Assembly: GCA_028284705.1 (NCBI GenBank)
Contig: JANQRE010000048.1
Coordinates: 1-64,000 of the forward strand
Reading direction: 5' to 3'
Length of the DNA: 64,000 nt
DNA from: Paracoccaceae bacterium
Lineage (GTDB): Bacteria; Pseudomonadota; Alphaproteobacteria; Rhodobacterales; Rhodobacteraceae
The notes beneath the pieces are model-generated. The model worked only from the letters and a program-made list of their open reading frames with translations. It was not told where the DNA came from and made no database searches. Positions 22,571 through 32,098 of this stretch are shown piece after piece. Position 1 is the stretch's first letter, and every line of letters starts with the position of its first letter. The translations under genes and the position numbers were made by a program.

Positions 22571-23277
22571 TGCATCTGGAACAACCCGCATATCAGCGCA
22601 CACGCGCCCGCGTCGAAGACTATTTCGACCGAACCGCGACCAAAACCTGGGCGCGGTTGACCTCTGATGCGCCGGTCTCGGGCATCCGGGCGACGGTGCG
22701 CGCGGGGCGCGATCAGATGCGCGGGTTGATTCTGGATCAGATGCCTGCCGATCTGACCGGCAAGCGCTTGCTGGATGCGGGCTGCGGCACCGGCGCATTG
22801 GCCATCGAACTGGCCGAGCGTGGGGCCGATGTGGTGGCCATCGACATCTCGCCGTCGCTGATCGAGATCGCCGAAAGCCGCACACCACGTAATCTGAAAA
22901 ATGTGATCACATATCTCAGCGGAGATATGGGCGCCCCCGAGTTTGGCAGCTTCGATTATGTCTGCGCGATGGACAGCATGATCTACTACGATGAAGCCCA
23001 AATAGGCTCTAAACTTGCTCAACTCGGCGCGCGCACACGGGAAAAGATCCTCTTCACCCTGCCGCCCCGCACGCCGCTTTTGATGGCGATGTGGCGGGCC
23101 GGTAAACTGTTCCCGCGCTCCAACCGCTCGCCCACCATGGTGCCGCATTCAGCCACGCGCATCGCGGAGGCCGCGCGCCTTGCGAAGGCCAAAGGCCATC
23201 TGCGTGAGATCACGACCGTGAAGTCCGGGTTTTATTTTTCCACCCTCTTAAGTTTCGAAACAGGAGGGCAGGGATGA
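22570..23277 (+). CDS. bchM: Magnesium-protoporphyrin IX O-methyltransferase
   Basis: A 235-residue SAM-dependent methyltransferase that methylates the C13 propionate of Mg-protoporphyrin IX after BchH. SAM motif I is LLDAGCGTGALAIELAERGADVV, and VAIDISPSLIEIAE follows. The ATG at 22570 overlaps the bchL stop by one base; a TTG at 22567 would add one residue. The stop overlaps the lhaA ATG (ATGA). Its product is the substrate of AcsF, encoded further along the same operon. Confidence 0.96.
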
Positions 23278-24713
23278 GCGAAGCCGCAAAGGTCCTCAAA
23301 CGCTTCTCGCTGAAGGCGCTTCCGTTCTCGGATGCGGCTTCTGATGCGCTGCCGATGAGCCAATTGCTGCGGCTATCCCTCTTCCAGATTTCGGTCGGCA
23401 TGGCCGCGGTCATGCTGCTCGGCACGCTCAACCGGGTGATGATCGTCGAGCTGAACGTGCCCGCCTTCCTCGTCGCCGTGATGATCGCGCTGCCGGTCCT
23501 GATCGCGCCCTTCCGTGCGCTTCTGGGCTTCAAATCCGACAATTACCGCTCCGCCATCGGCTGGAAGCGCATCCCTTACCTTTGGTTCGGCACGCTCTGG
23601 CAATTCGGCGGTCTTGCGATCATGCCAATGTCGCTCCTCGTGCTCGGCGGCGACGTTGTGCATGACATTCCCTTCGCCGGTGAAGCCTTCGCCGCCGTTG
23701 CCTTCGTCATGACCGGGCTCGGCATGCATATGACGCAGACCGCGGGTCTCGCGCTGGCCGCCGATCGCGCGACGGACGAAACGCGGCCCCGCGTCGTTGC
23801 GCTGCTTTATGTGATGTTCCTCGTCGGGATGGGCGTCTCGGCCATCGTCGTCGGCTTCCTGCTGCGCGATTTCGGCAATCTCAAACTGATCTCGGTCGTG
23901 CAAAGCACTGCTGTCGCGACCTTGCTTCTCAATGTCATCGCGCTTTGGAAGCAGGAAAATATCCGGCCCATGTCGAAAGCGGAGCGCGTCGCGCCGCATC
24001 CGAAATTCCGCGATGCCTGGGCCGATTTTGCCGCGGGCGGGCAGGCGGGTCGCCTGCTGGTCGTCGTCGCCTTGGGCACACTGGCCTTCAACATGCAGGA
24101 CGTGTTGTTGGAACCTTATGGCGGCGAAATTCTTGGCCTCTCGGTCTCTGCCACGACCCTGCTCACCGCCATGTGGGCGGCGGGCGCGCTGGTGGGATTT
24201 GCGCTGGCCGCAAGATGGCTTTCGGCACAAATAGACCCTGTTCGGATGTCAGCACGCGGCCTGCTTGCCGGGCTCATCGCCTTTACGCTCGTGATCTTTG
24301 CGGCGCCGATGAACAGCGGCGTCATCTTCTTTATCGGGGCCACGCTGATCGGGTTTGGCGGCGGTCTTTTCTCCATCGCGACGCTTACCGCCGCCATGAC
24401 CATGCCCGCCCAAGGTCTCGCAGGTCGCGGCCTCGCGCTGGGTGCCTGGGGGGCTGCGCAAGCCACGGCTGCAGGCGCGGGTGTCGCGATTGGCGGCACC
24501 GTGCGCGACATCGTCAATTCAGCCGCGCTCAACGGCGCGCTGGGCGAGGCGCTGAACACACCCGCCACAGGCTATTCAGTCGTCTATCATCTGGAGATCG
24601 CTCTGATCTTCCTCACACTCATCGTGCTCGGTCCGCTTGTCAGCGCGCGCCGAAAATCCGCAATTCAAACGGGGGGATCGGCCAAGATCGGGCTTGCCGA
24701 TTTCCCGACTTAG
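23274..24713 (+). CDS. lhaA: LhaA, LH1 assembly factor (PucC-family MFS)
   Basis: A 479-residue membrane protein of about 12 helices, coupled to bchM (ATGA). Family signs are LNRVMIVELNVPAFLVAVMI and LLGFKSDNYRSAIGWKRIPY, shared with the paralogue at 9997-11283. LhaA (ORF477/F1696) is needed for efficient LH1 assembly in Rhodobacter capsulatus, perhaps by handing bacteriochlorophyll to the polypeptides. It precedes puhA by 18 bp, the known bchM-lhaA-puhA order. Confidence 0.94.
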   Translation: MSEAAKVLKRFSLKALPFSDAASDALPMSQLLRLSLFQISVGMAAVMLLGTLNRVMIVELNVPAFLVAVMIALPVLIAPFRALLGFKSDNYRSAIGWKRIPYLWFGTLWQFGGLAIMPMSLLVLGGDVVHDIPFAGEAFAAVAFVMTGLGMHMTQTAGLALAADRATDETRPRVVALLYVMFLVGMGVSAIVVGFLLRDFGNLKLISVVQSTAVATLLLNVIALWKQENIRPMSKAERVAPHPKFRDAWADFAAGGQAGRLLVVVALGTLAFNMQDVLLEPYGGEILGLSVSATTLLTAMWAAGALVGFALAARWLSAQIDPVRMSARGLLAGLIAFTLVIFAAPMNSGVIFFIGATLIGFGGGLFSIATLTAAMTMPAQGLAGRGLALGAWGAAQATAAGAGVAIGGTVRDIVNSAALNGALGEALNTPATGYSVVYHLEIALIFLTLIVLGPLVSARRKSAIQTGGSAKIGLADFPT

Positions 24714-24731
24714 CCGCCAACGGAGGATACA

Positions 24732-25502
24732 ATGGTTGACCCATTCTTTGGCAATTTCGATCTGGCTTCCTTGAGCATCTGGCTCTTCTGGCTGTTCTTC
24801 GCGCTGCTGATTTACTACCTGCAGACCGAAAACATGCGGGAAGGCTATCCGCTGGAAGATGATGACGGGAACCTCTCCGTCAATCAGGGGCCGTTCCCGG
24901 TGCCGGACCCCAAGACCTTCATCCTGCCGCATGGCAAAGGCACGGTGACGGTGCCCGATCTGCAGCCCGAAGCGCGCGAGGTCGCGTTGCGCAAGTCACA
25001 GAAATCAAACGGTTTTCCATTCGAACCCACCGGCGATCCGATGCTTGACGGGGTTGGTCCGGCAAGCTGGGCACCGCGCGAGGACGTGCCGGAGCTTGAT
25101 GGCCACGGCCACCCGAAAATCGTCCCGATGAACGGTACCGACAATTTCGCCGTGGTGGCCGGGTTCGATCCACGCGGTCTGCCGGTCGTGGCCGGTGACA
25201 AGGAGATCGCCGGCATCATCACCGATATGTGGGTCGATGAACCGGAACAACTGGTGCGCTATCTGGAGGTCGAACTGAATGCGGAGACCGGCACAGGTAA
25301 ACGCCTGATCCCGATCCAACTGGCGCGCATCTGGCCCTCTCAGGTGAAAGTGCACGCGATCTTCCGTGAGCACTTCAACAACGTGCCGAAAACGAAATCC
25401 ACCAACCAAGTCACCAAGCTCGAGGAAGAGAAAATCTGCGGCTATTACAGCGGCGGCAAGCTCTACGCCCACGAGTCGCGGCAGGAACCGATCCTCGGAT
25501 AA
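24732..25502 (+). CDS. puhA: Photosynthetic reaction centre H subunit
   Basis: A 256-residue protein with one N-terminal transmembrane helix (about 13-31, IWLFWLFFALLIYYLQ) followed by RENMREGYPLE-like text, and a soluble beta-rich PRC-barrel domain on the cytoplasmic side that shields the QB site and guides protons. The ribosome-binding site is ggagg, 7 bp before the ATG. It completes the L-M-H reaction centre although it lies 20 kb from puf, as in other purple bacteria. Confidence 0.97.
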   Translation: MVDPFFGNFDLASLSIWLFWLFFALLIYYLQTENMREGYPLEDDDGNLSVNQGPFPVPDPKTFILPHGKGTVTVPDLQPEAREVALRKSQKSNGFPFEPTGDPMLDGVGPASWAPREDVPELDGHGHPKIVPMNGTDNFAVVAGFDPRGLPVVAGDKEIAGIITDMWVDEPEQLVRYLEVELNAETGTGKRLIPIQLARIWPSQVKVHAIFREHFNNVPKTKSTNQVTKLEEEKICGYYSGGKLYAHESRQEPILG

Positions 25503-25514
25503 CGGAGCTGACCC

Positions 25515-26150
25515 ATGCCCCATGACGATTTCGAAATAGAACCCGTTCCCGGCCTGCCGGAGACCCCGCCCGAGGGGGAGAAAATCCTATGGCAGGGCAA
25601 ACCCCATTGGTGGGCGCTCGCCTCCGAGAGCCTGATGGTCAAATGGGTGATGGGCTATTTCGTCTTCCTTGGGGTCTGGCGCACCGTACGGCTGATCGAC
25701 ATCGTGCCGTTGGGCGAGGCGATCTGGGGCTCCACCCCGTTCCTGATCCTCGGGCTGGGGGTGTGCGCATTCCTCATCTTCCTCGCCTGGATCATGGCCT
25801 GGGCGACTGTCTACACGATCACCAACCGGCGCGTGGCGATGCGCATCGGGGCAGCGCTGAATGTGACCCTAAACCTGCCCTATCGCTGGATTGAGGCCGC
25901 TGATCTGGACCTGCGCAAATCCGGCACCGGCACCATCGTTCTGCGCCTGAAAGACGATGGTGTGACCAAGCTCAGCTACCTGATGTGCTGGCCCCATGTG
26001 CGCCCCTGGAAGATGAACCCAACCCAGCCCGCCTTGCGCTGCATCAAGGATGCCGAGCGCGTGGCGACTATTCTGGGCCATGCCGCACAAACCCAGATCG
26101 AACGTCAGAAACAGGCCGAGGCCCCGACAAACGCGGTCCCGGCGGAGTAA
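25515..26150 (+). CDS. puhB: Photosynthetic complex assembly protein PuhB
   Basis: A 211-residue protein with an N-terminal segment EGEKILWQGKPHWWALASES and two or three hydrophobic helices (about 45-95), then a PH-like (bPH2) domain with TVYTITNRRVAMRIGAAL. PuhB acts in reaction-centre assembly in Rhodobacter capsulatus. It lies 12 bp after puhA and 6 bp before puhC. Confidence 0.92.
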   Translation: MPHDDFEIEPVPGLPETPPEGEKILWQGKPHWWALASESLMVKWVMGYFVFLGVWRTVRLIDIVPLGEAIWGSTPFLILGLGVCAFLIFLAWIMAWATVYTITNRRVAMRIGAALNVTLNLPYRWIEAADLDLRKSGTGTIVLRLKDDGVTKLSYLMCWPHVRPWKMNPTQPALRCIKDAERVATILGHAAQTQIERQKQAEAPTNAVPAE

Positions 26151-26156
26151 ATCGCG

Positions 26157-26621
26157 ATGATGCACGAACACAGAGAGCCAATCGTCGAGCGGGACAAGGA
26201 GATGATCCCGACCGTGCTTCTGCGCGCGATGTTCGGCCTTGTGGTCGCGTGCTTTCTGATCGTCGCCTATGCAAGTTTCACCGACCGGGAGCTGGAGGCC
26301 ATGCCCCCGAACCTGCCGGTCGTGAAAGAGCGGGACATCCGCATCTTCGCCTCGATGACGGGCGAAGCGCGGGTGGAAACCCCGCAAGGTGAGGTCATCG
26401 CCGATCTCGATACAACGAAAGGCGGCTTTGTGGCCGGTATCGGGCGTGTCCTCGAACGTGAACGCGGGAAGGTGGGTCTCGACGCGACCCTGCCAATCCG
26501 CCTTATCCAGTACTCGGATGGTCGTCTCGCCCTGCGCGACGATCATACGCCTTGGCGGGCAGAGCTTCGCGGCTTTGGTCAGACCAATGAAATTACTTTT
26601 CTCAACATTCTCAACAACTGA
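26157..26621 (+). CDS. puhC: Photosynthetic complex assembly protein PuhC
   Basis: A 154-residue protein with one N-terminal transmembrane helix (about 19-40) and a periplasmic domain, matching PuhC, which helps organise the RC-LH1 core. The gene starts with two consecutive ATG codons, so the start could be 26157 or 26160. It sits between puhB and a small ORF in the normal puhABC order. Confidence 0.9.
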   Translation: MMHEHREPIVERDKEMIPTVLLRAMFGLVVACFLIVAYASFTDRELEAMPPNLPVVKERDIRIFASMTGEARVETPQGEVIADLDTTKGGFVAGIGRVLERERGKVGLDATLPIRLIQYSDGRLALRDDHTPWRAELRGFGQTNEITFLNILNN

Positions 26622-26633
26622 CGGGAGACAGTG

Positions 26634-26930
26634 ATGGGACTATTTACGAAAGAAACGGAAACCGCCCCTTGCGAGGTGGAGGTCAGCCATAAATTTGAAA
26701 GCCTTCATGCCCATGTGAAGTTCCTCAACGGGGCCGTGGTTCATCCCGGCGACGAGGTTCTGGTGCATGGCGCGCCGGTGATGGCGCCCTTTGGTGAGAT
26801 CGTCACCGAGGAACGCACCGCGACGATCACGCGGGCCTCGAAGCTGGAACAGCTTTGGACGCGGATGACCGGCGATCTGGAGTTCATGGAGCTCTGTGAA
26901 TTCTCCTTCAGCGAGGAGGTGACGCTATGA
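26634..26930 (+). CDS. Small conserved-position protein between puhC and acsF, function unknown
   Basis: A 98-residue soluble acidic protein with no signal peptide or helix. It has two Cys (CEVEVSHKF near the start and ELCEFSF near the end) and a beta-rich middle (VKFLNGAVVHPGDEVLVHGAPV). Start ATG 26634 has a gggag site; a GTG three bases earlier is possible. It sits where Rhodobacter has the small membrane protein PuhD, yet has no hydrophobic helix, so it is not a PuhD homologue by eye. Its stop overlaps the acsF start (ATGA), so tight co-expression with the aerobic cyclase is expected. Confidence 0.8.
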   Translation: MGLFTKETETAPCEVEVSHKFESLHAHVKFLNGAVVHPGDEVLVHGAPVMAPFGEIVTEERTATITRASKLEQLWTRMTGDLEFMELCEFSFSEEVTL

Positions 26931-28054
26931 ACATGCAAGCCAAGCATACCGCTGACGCCACCACCGTCGAAGAAGGCCTCGCCATCGCCGAGGCTCAGGA
27001 CAAGCAATATAACGACGAGATGGCCACCGAGACGGCGATGCAGAACACCCTGCTGACGCCGCGCTTCTACACCACCGATTTCGACGAGATGGACGCGATT
27101 GACGTCTCCTCCGTTCGTGAGGATTGGGACAAGCTGATCGCCCAGATGGTTTCAGACCCTAACAAGGGCCATTTCAAGAAAAACGAGGATTGGGATCACA
27201 TCGATTGGGAGGGCATGGACCCCGATCTGAAGAAGGAGTTCATCGACTTCCTGATCTCTTCCTGCACCGCAGAGTTCTCAGGCTGCGTGCTCTACAAGGA
27301 GATGAAGCGCCGTGGCAACAACAAGGACATCACGCAGCTCTTCCAACTGATGGCCCGTGACGAGGCCCGCCACGCCGGCTTTATAAACGACGCCCTGCGC
27401 GAGGCTGGCTTGCGGGTAAATCTGGGTTTCCTGACTCAGAAGAAGAAATACACCTATTTCCGGCCGAAGTTCATCTACTACGCCACTTATCTGTCGGAGA
27501 AGATCGGTTACGCGCGGTACATCACCATCTTCCGGCATCTTGAGGCGAACCCGGAGCACCGCTTCCACCCGATCTTCAAGTGGTTCAAGGAATGGTGCAA
27601 TGACGAGTTCAGCCATGGCGAGGCCTTCGCGCTGCTGATGAAGACCGATCCGAAGCTGACCTCCGGCATGAATGTCTACTGGATCAAGTTCTTCCTGACT
27701 GCGGTCTATGCCACGATGTATGTGCGCGACCATCAGCGCCCTGCCTTCCATGAGGCGCTGGGGGTTGATCCGGACTGGTATGCCCATGAGGTCTTCACAA
27801 AGACCTCGGAGCTATCCAAGCAGATCTTCCCCATCACGCTCGACATTGATCACCCGCGCTGGCAGCCAACGCTTGAGAAACTGCACCGTGCCAATGTGCA
27901 GATCGCCAAGGCGAAAGAGCAGGGCGGCATCGCGGGCAAACTGAAGCAACTTTCAGGCTCTATTTCTGCCGGAACGGCCTTCCTGACGCTCTTCACCATC
28001 CCGGTGAAGAAGCACCAGGTCCCCGCCAATACAAGATTGGAGCCCTGTTACTGA
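26927..28054 (+). CDS. acsF: Aerobic Mg-protoporphyrin IX monomethyl ester cyclase
   Basis: A 375-residue diiron oxygenase that builds the isocyclic ring E using molecular oxygen. Diiron ligand motifs are visible: TAEFSGCVLYKE, DEARHAGFIN and CNDEFSHGEAFAL. It is coupled to the preceding small ORF (ATGA) and to puhE (TGATG). This enzyme makes the pigment pathway oxygen-dependent; the anaerobic alternative BchE is not in the window. That fits an aerobic anoxygenic phototroph. Confidence 0.97.
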   Translation: MNMQAKHTADATTVEEGLAIAEAQDKQYNDEMATETAMQNTLLTPRFYTTDFDEMDAIDVSSVREDWDKLIAQMVSDPNKGHFKKNEDWDHIDWEGMDPDLKKEFIDFLISSCTAEFSGCVLYKEMKRRGNNKDITQLFQLMARDEARHAGFINDALREAGLRVNLGFLTQKKKYTYFRPKFIYYATYLSEKIGYARYITIFRHLEANPEHRFHPIFKWFKEWCNDEFSHGEAFALLMKTDPKLTSGMNVYWIKFFLTAVYATMYVRDHQRPAFHEALGVDPDWYAHEVFTKTSELSKQIFPITLDIDHPRWQPTLEKLHRANVQIAKAKEQGGIAGKLKQLSGSISAGTAFLTLFTIPVKKHQVPANTRLEPCY

Positions 28055-28863
28055 TGCTCTCAAGTGCCTGGATAGCGGCCCTCGTGGCCCTGTTTCTCTG
28101 GTGGTTCTCCACCGGGATTATCCTCGTGCTTGTGCGTCACGCGGACCGCAACAATACGCGGTCCGAAACCCTGATCCTCACCGCGCCTCTCCTATTTCTC
28201 GGCGCGGCGGGGATCTGGTCGACGGCGGGCGAGGCGAGCGTGATCAACGCTTACCTCGCCTTCCTCTCGGCCATCGCGATCTGGGGCTGGATCGAGTTCG
28301 CCTTCCTGACCGGTGTGATCACAGGCCCGAACCGCACAGACTGCCCGGCCTTCGTGCGCCCCTGGGAGCGGTTTATCCGCGCCTGGGGCACCATCGCCTA
28401 TCACGAAATGGCGCTTGTCCTGGCACTTCTGGTGATCCTCTTCGTCACCTGGGGCGCGCAGAATACCTTCGGCTTCTGGACCTTCGCGGTGCTGTTCTTC
28501 GCCCGCATCTCCGCCAAGCTGAACCTCTTTCTGGGCGTGCCCAAGATCAACACCGAATTCCTGCCGACGCCACTGGCGCATCTGCCGAGCCATTTCCGGC
28601 ACGCATCGATGAACTGGCTTTTTCCGATCTCGATCACTGCGCTCAGCTTCGCCAATGCCTGCTGGCTGGAGCGCATTTATGCCGCCGAAAGCCAAGGCGC
28701 CGTGGTCGGCTTCACCCTTCTTGCCGCGCTCACCGCGCTGGCCCTTCTGGAACACTGGCTGATGGTGCTGCCATTGCCCGACGAGAAACTCTGGCGCTGG
28801 ATGCTGCCCGCGCCCAAACAAAAACCACTGACGACGACAAGCGAGGACGCCCATGGACTTTGA
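28054..28863 (+). CDS. puhE: Photosynthetic complex assembly protein PuhE
   Basis: A 269-residue polytopic membrane protein (about seven helices) annotated in relatives as putative photosynthetic complex assembly protein 2. Recognisable blocks include [16 protein letters not shown] and [17 protein letters not shown]. PuhE affects bacteriochlorophyll production in Rhodobacter capsulatus; the mechanism is unknown. It starts on the acsF stop and overlaps hemA by 11 bp, so all three are read from one message. Confidence 0.92.
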   Translation: MLSSAWIAALVALFLWWFSTGIILVLVRHADRNNTRSETLILTAPLLFLGAAGIWSTAGEASVINAYLAFLSAIAIWGWIEFAFLTGVITGPNRTDCPAFVRPWERFIRAWGTIAYHEMALVLALLVILFVTWGAQNTFGFWTFAVLFFARISAKLNLFLGVPKINTEFLPTPLAHLPSHFRHASMNWLFPISITALSFANACWLERIYAAESQGAVVGFTLLAALTALALLEHWLMVLPLPDEKLWRWMLPAPKQKPLTTTSEDAHGL

Positions 28864-30064
28864 TAATTTGTTCAATGCCCAGCTCAACCAACTGAAGGAG
28901 GAGGGCAATTACCGCATTTTCGCCGAGTTAGAGCGTAAATGCGGCGCATTCCCACGCGCGAAGAACCATTCTGACGGGGCCGATGAGGTCACCGTCTGGT
29001 GCTCCAACGACTACCTTGGCATGGGCCAGCATCCGAAAGTCCGTAAGGCAATGAAAGACGCCATCGACCAATATGGCGCCGGCGCTGGGGGCACGCGCAA
29101 TATCTCCGGCACGAACCACGCCCATTGCGAATTGGAGAAGGAACTCGCTGATCTCCATGGCAAAGAATCGGCGCTTTTGTTCACCTCCGGCTACGTCTCC
29201 AACTGGGCCGCGCTCTCGACATTGGGGTCTCGCTTGCCCAATGCCGTGATCCTGTCGGACGAGTTGAACCACGCCTCCATGATCGAAGGCATCCGCCACG
29301 CGAAGTGCCAGAAGGTCATCTGGAAGCACAATGACCCCGAAGACCTCGACCGCAAGCTGGCAACCCTGCCCGCGAATGCGACGAAGATTGTGGCATTCGA
29401 AAGCGTCTACTCAATGGATGGCGACATCGCCCCAATCGCCGAAATCCTCGATGTCTGTGAGAAGCACGGCGCGCTCAGCTATATCGACGAGGTTCATGCG
29501 GTCGGTATGTATGGCCCGCGTGGCGGTGGCGTCGCCGAGCGCGAAGGTCTGATGGATCGCATCACGCTGATCGAAGGCACGCTCGGCAAGGCCTATGGCG
29601 TGGTCGGGGGTTACATCACCGGCTCCGCAGCGCTCTGCGATTTCATCCGCAGCTTCGCCTCCGGCTTCATCTTCACTACCGCGCTTCCGCCCGCTGTGGC
29701 CGCTGCGGCGAAAGTGTCGATCCGGCATCTCAAGGAAAGTCAGATCGAACGCGCCGGCCAGCGCCGTCAGGTCGCGCTATTGCGCAAACTGCTCGATCAG
29801 CGCGGCATCCCGCATATGGACAACCCCAGCCACATCATCCCAGTGATGATCAAGGACCCGGTGAAATGCCGGATGCTGGCCGATATCCTGATGGAGGATT
29901 GGGGCATCTACGTGCAGCCGATCAACTATCCGACCGTGCCCAAGGGGACCGAGCGTCTGCGGTTCACGCCGAGCCCGCTCCATAGTGACGAGGACATCCA
30001 TCACCTCGTGGATGCTCTCAGTGCGCTCTGGAAGCAATGCGCCATCGCCCACGCGGTCGCCTGA
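28853..30064 (+). CDS. hemA: 5-aminolevulinate synthase
   Basis: A 403-residue PLP enzyme that condenses glycine and succinyl-CoA to 5-aminolevulinate, the entry to all tetrapyrroles by the C4 route of alphaproteobacteria. Lys246 in [13 protein letters not shown] is the expected PLP Schiff-base Lys; the glycine-rich [21 protein letters not shown] block and [14 protein letters not shown] block are also typical. It overlaps puhE, so precursor supply is tied to pigment and reaction-centre genes. It is the last gene of the superoperon; no clear terminator is seen in the 63 bp after it. Confidence 0.97.
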   Translation: MDFDNLFNAQLNQLKEEGNYRIFAELERKCGAFPRAKNHSDGADEVTVWCSNDYLGMGQHPKVRKAMKDAIDQYGAGAGGTRNISGTNHAHCELEKELADLHGKESALLFTSGYVSNWAALSTLGSRLPNAVILSDELNHASMIEGIRHAKCQKVIWKHNDPEDLDRKLATLPANATKIVAFESVYSMDGDIAPIAEILDVCEKHGALSYIDEVHAVGMYGPRGGGVAEREGLMDRITLIEGTLGKAYGVVGGYITGSAALCDFIRSFASGFIFTTALPPAVAAAAKVSIRHLKESQIERAGQRRQVALLRKLLDQRGIPHMDNPSHIIPVMIKDPVKCRMLADILMEDWGIYVQPINYPTVPKGTERLRFTPSPLHSDEDIHHLVDALSALWKQCAIAHAVA

Positions 30065-30127
30065 TCCGTATTGATCTGGCAATAATTCGCGCCATGTCTT
30101 GAGGGGTCGCCGCCGGGGGTCCCTCAC

Positions 30128-30892
30128 ATGCGCGTTTTGGCCATCTCGCTTTCGCTCGCAATCGCCGCCCCGGTGGCCGCGCTGGACTTACGCGAAACCG
30201 ACCGTTTCACTCTGAACAACCCCGCCAGCCTCGACTACGATCCGACCTTTTGCGGTCTCTGGATCGCCAATGAGGGGCCGGAGGCGGTCTTAATGACACT
30301 GGACGGTCTCGAACTGCGCCGCATCCGCTCTGATATGTCTCGCATCAAGGCGATCTCGGTCGAGGGCGAGGCTCTGATCGTGGCCGACGGGCTAGGGAGC
30401 TTTCAACGCCTCAGCAAGGACGGCACGCCGCTGGGCGCACCGTTCAAGATCGATGTTCAGTGGGCCGACACCGAAGGCATCACCGTCGATGAGGTCGGTA
30501 CGCTGATCACGGTGGAGGACGATCCGGAATACCTCACCTGGCTCTCGCCGGAGGGCGAAATCATCCGCCGCATCGACACAATGCGCCTCGACCCGCCGCT
30601 GAGCGAGGCACAAGGCATCGCGCGTGACCCGCGCTCCGGTCACCTTCTCATCGTCGATGATTGGGAGGGCACGAACAGCCTTTATGAGTTCGACGCAGAC
30701 GGACAACTCCTCGCCACAGCACCCCTGCATGAATATGGCGTTGATCCCGAAGGCATTGCGATCCGGCCGGGTTCGAACCAGCTCTTCGTGGCGTTCGACC
30801 AGGGCTCTCGGGTCGTCAGTTTTGACTATACGCCCACATTGCCCGAGGGTGCCGACCCGCTGCCCGAAGGCGGCGATTGTATGATGATGTGA
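30128..30892 (+). CDS. Secreted beta-propeller protein (NHL/SdiA-regulated-like), function unknown
   Basis: A 254-residue protein with a short signal peptide (MRVLAISLSLAIAAPVAA, cleavage before LDL). The mature part has repeated blade-like units: LWIANEGPEAVLMTLDG, TVEDDPEYLTWLSPEGE, LLIVDDWEGTNSLYEFDADG and QLFVAFDQGSRVVSFDY, with DTEGITVDE, EAQGIARDP and DPEGIAIRP before three of them. This is the pattern of NHL or SdiA-regulated propellers. The C-terminus ends in GGDCMMM, possibly metal-binding. It follows hemA on the same strand by 63 bp; a link to photosynthesis is not shown. Confidence 0.75.
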   Translation: MRVLAISLSLAIAAPVAALDLRETDRFTLNNPASLDYDPTFCGLWIANEGPEAVLMTLDGLELRRIRSDMSRIKAISVEGEALIVADGLGSFQRLSKDGTPLGAPFKIDVQWADTEGITVDEVGTLITVEDDPEYLTWLSPEGEIIRRIDTMRLDPPLSEAQGIARDPRSGHLLIVDDWEGTNSLYEFDADGQLLATAPLHEYGVDPEGIAIRPGSNQLFVAFDQGSRVVSFDYTPTLPEGADPLPEGGDCMMM

Positions 30893-31146
30893 GCCGGAGG
30901 AATGCACGCGCGCGCGAAAACAGGCCCCGAGAAACACGAAAACCTGCCGAAACCATCCCTCTCCCTACCACCCGCCATCCGGAGGCGATTCGGATAAGGG
31001 AAGGTTTACAAGGGACAGCGAGATCGTCGGAGGGTCGCGAGATCGGCTTTCTCAGAGCTGCGCAGCTCAAATGGTGTGAAGGGGTTACAAGAGGGTCGGC
31101 GTCTGCGGCGGAGCAGCGTTTCGCCTTTGATCATCACGCGCACCAC

Positions 31147-31503
31147 TTAACCCCGAAACGCCCGGCTGGAGACCTGGATGGAATTGCTGCACGGGTCCTT
31201 GGCATTTGCAAAGACATAGCCGTCGCCCGCATGCACCTTCCCGAAGTTCAGCCCCTCTTTGGCCGCCCGCGCCCGAAACGCCTCAACATCCTCGACATCA
31301 AAAACCAGTTTCACCAGCGCTTGCCCCATTTTCTGCGATTTCGCCGCCGGATGCAGCATCAACGACGCACCGCTTCCCCGCAATTCGACAATCCGGTCCG
31401 CCGGATCACGATGGCTCACAAATCCGAAATGGGTCTCGTAAAACTGCACCATCGCCTCGATATCTTTCACATAAAGGATGATGCGGGTGAGTGGCGCGAT
31501 CAT
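31147..31503 (-). CDS. VOC-family (glyoxalase/bleomycin-resistance fold) protein
   Basis: A 118-residue protein from ATG 31503 (an in-frame ATG at 31530 would add nine residues). RIILYVKDIEAMVQFYETHFGF at the N-terminus and DGYVFANAKDPCSNSIQVS at the C-terminus are the two beta-alpha-beta modules of the vicinal oxygen chelate fold. The substrate cannot be told. It is divergent from cycA, sharing the 119-bp region that holds a 15-bp palindrome. The 254 bp between it and the propeller gene (30893-31146) show no gene or structure I can support. Confidence 0.8.
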   Translation of the reverse strand: MIAPLTRIILYVKDIEAMVQFYETHFGFVSHRDPADRIVELRGSGASLMLHPAAKSQKMGQALVKLVFDVEDVEAFRARAAKEGLNFGKVHAGDGYVFANAKDPCSNSIQVSSRAFRG

Positions 31504-31580
31504 GGCTGGATGCCCTTTCACCGTGACCATAAGTCACGCGATTTTTATAAAGAAAATGGAGCCTTTACCTCGGCAGAGTT

Positions 31581-31595
31581 GGTATTAAGTATACC
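31581..31595. promoter_or_regulatory. 15-bp palindrome upstream of cycA
   Basis: GGTAT-N5-ATACC, a perfect 5-bp inverted repeat, lies 28 bp before the cycA ATG in the VOC-cycA divergent region. It could be an operator or part of a core promoter. No regulator is identified. Confidence 0.35.
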
Positions 31596-31622
31596 AGCGC
31601 AGACTCGAAAGGGAGCTAACTG

Positions 31623-32069
31623 ATGAAATTCACTGCAATTGCAGCCGCAGCCACCTTGCTCGCTGCCCCGGCTTTTGCCGACGGGCACGCCACCGGTGAC
31701 GCTGCAGAAGGCGAGAATGTCTTCAAGAAGTGCAAGTCCTGCCACATGATCGTGGATGGTGATAACGAAATTCAGAAGGGCGGCAAGACCGGCCCGAACC
31801 TTTATGGCATTCTCGGTCGCGTGCCGGGCTCTGTTGAAGGGTTCAAATACGGCAAGGACATCATGAAGTTTACCGAAAACGGTCTGATGGATGACGGCTG
31901 GGACGAAGCCACGTTCGTGGCCTATGTTGCAGACCCGCGCGCTTGGCTGCGCGAAGCGCTCGGCGATGACAAGGCCAAGTCGAAAATGACCTTCAAGCTG
32001 AAGGACGAGGAAGACGCCAAGAATCTCTGGGCTTACCTCGTCTCGGTCGGTCCGGCACCTGAAAGCTAA
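31623..32069 (+). CDS. cycA: Cytochrome c2
   Basis: A 148-residue periplasmic monohaem cytochrome with a signal peptide (MKFTAIAAAATLLAAPAFA, cleaved before DGHA). The haem motif CKSCH is at 37-41 and Met122 (KSKMTFKLKD) is the expected sixth ligand. Cytochrome c2 shuttles electrons from the bc1 complex to the reaction centre, here through PufC, and to oxidases. It has its own ribosome-binding site (gggagc) and a strong terminator, so it is a single-gene unit next to the PGC. Confidence 0.96.
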   Translation: MKFTAIAAAATLLAAPAFADGHATGDAAEGENVFKKCKSCHMIVDGDNEIQKGGKTGPNLYGILGRVPGSVEGFKYGKDIMKFTENGLMDDGWDEATFVAYVADPRAWLREALGDDKAKSKMTFKLKDEEDAKNLWAYLVSVGPAPES

Positions 32070-32098
32070 AGCTCGACCCATCAAAATAGTATTGCAAC

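Noticed and set aside
30877-31623. A 248-codon plus-strand frame between the propeller gene and cycA
   Set aside because: It is antisense to the VOC gene and rich in Arg and His; the VOC motifs on the other strand decide the case.
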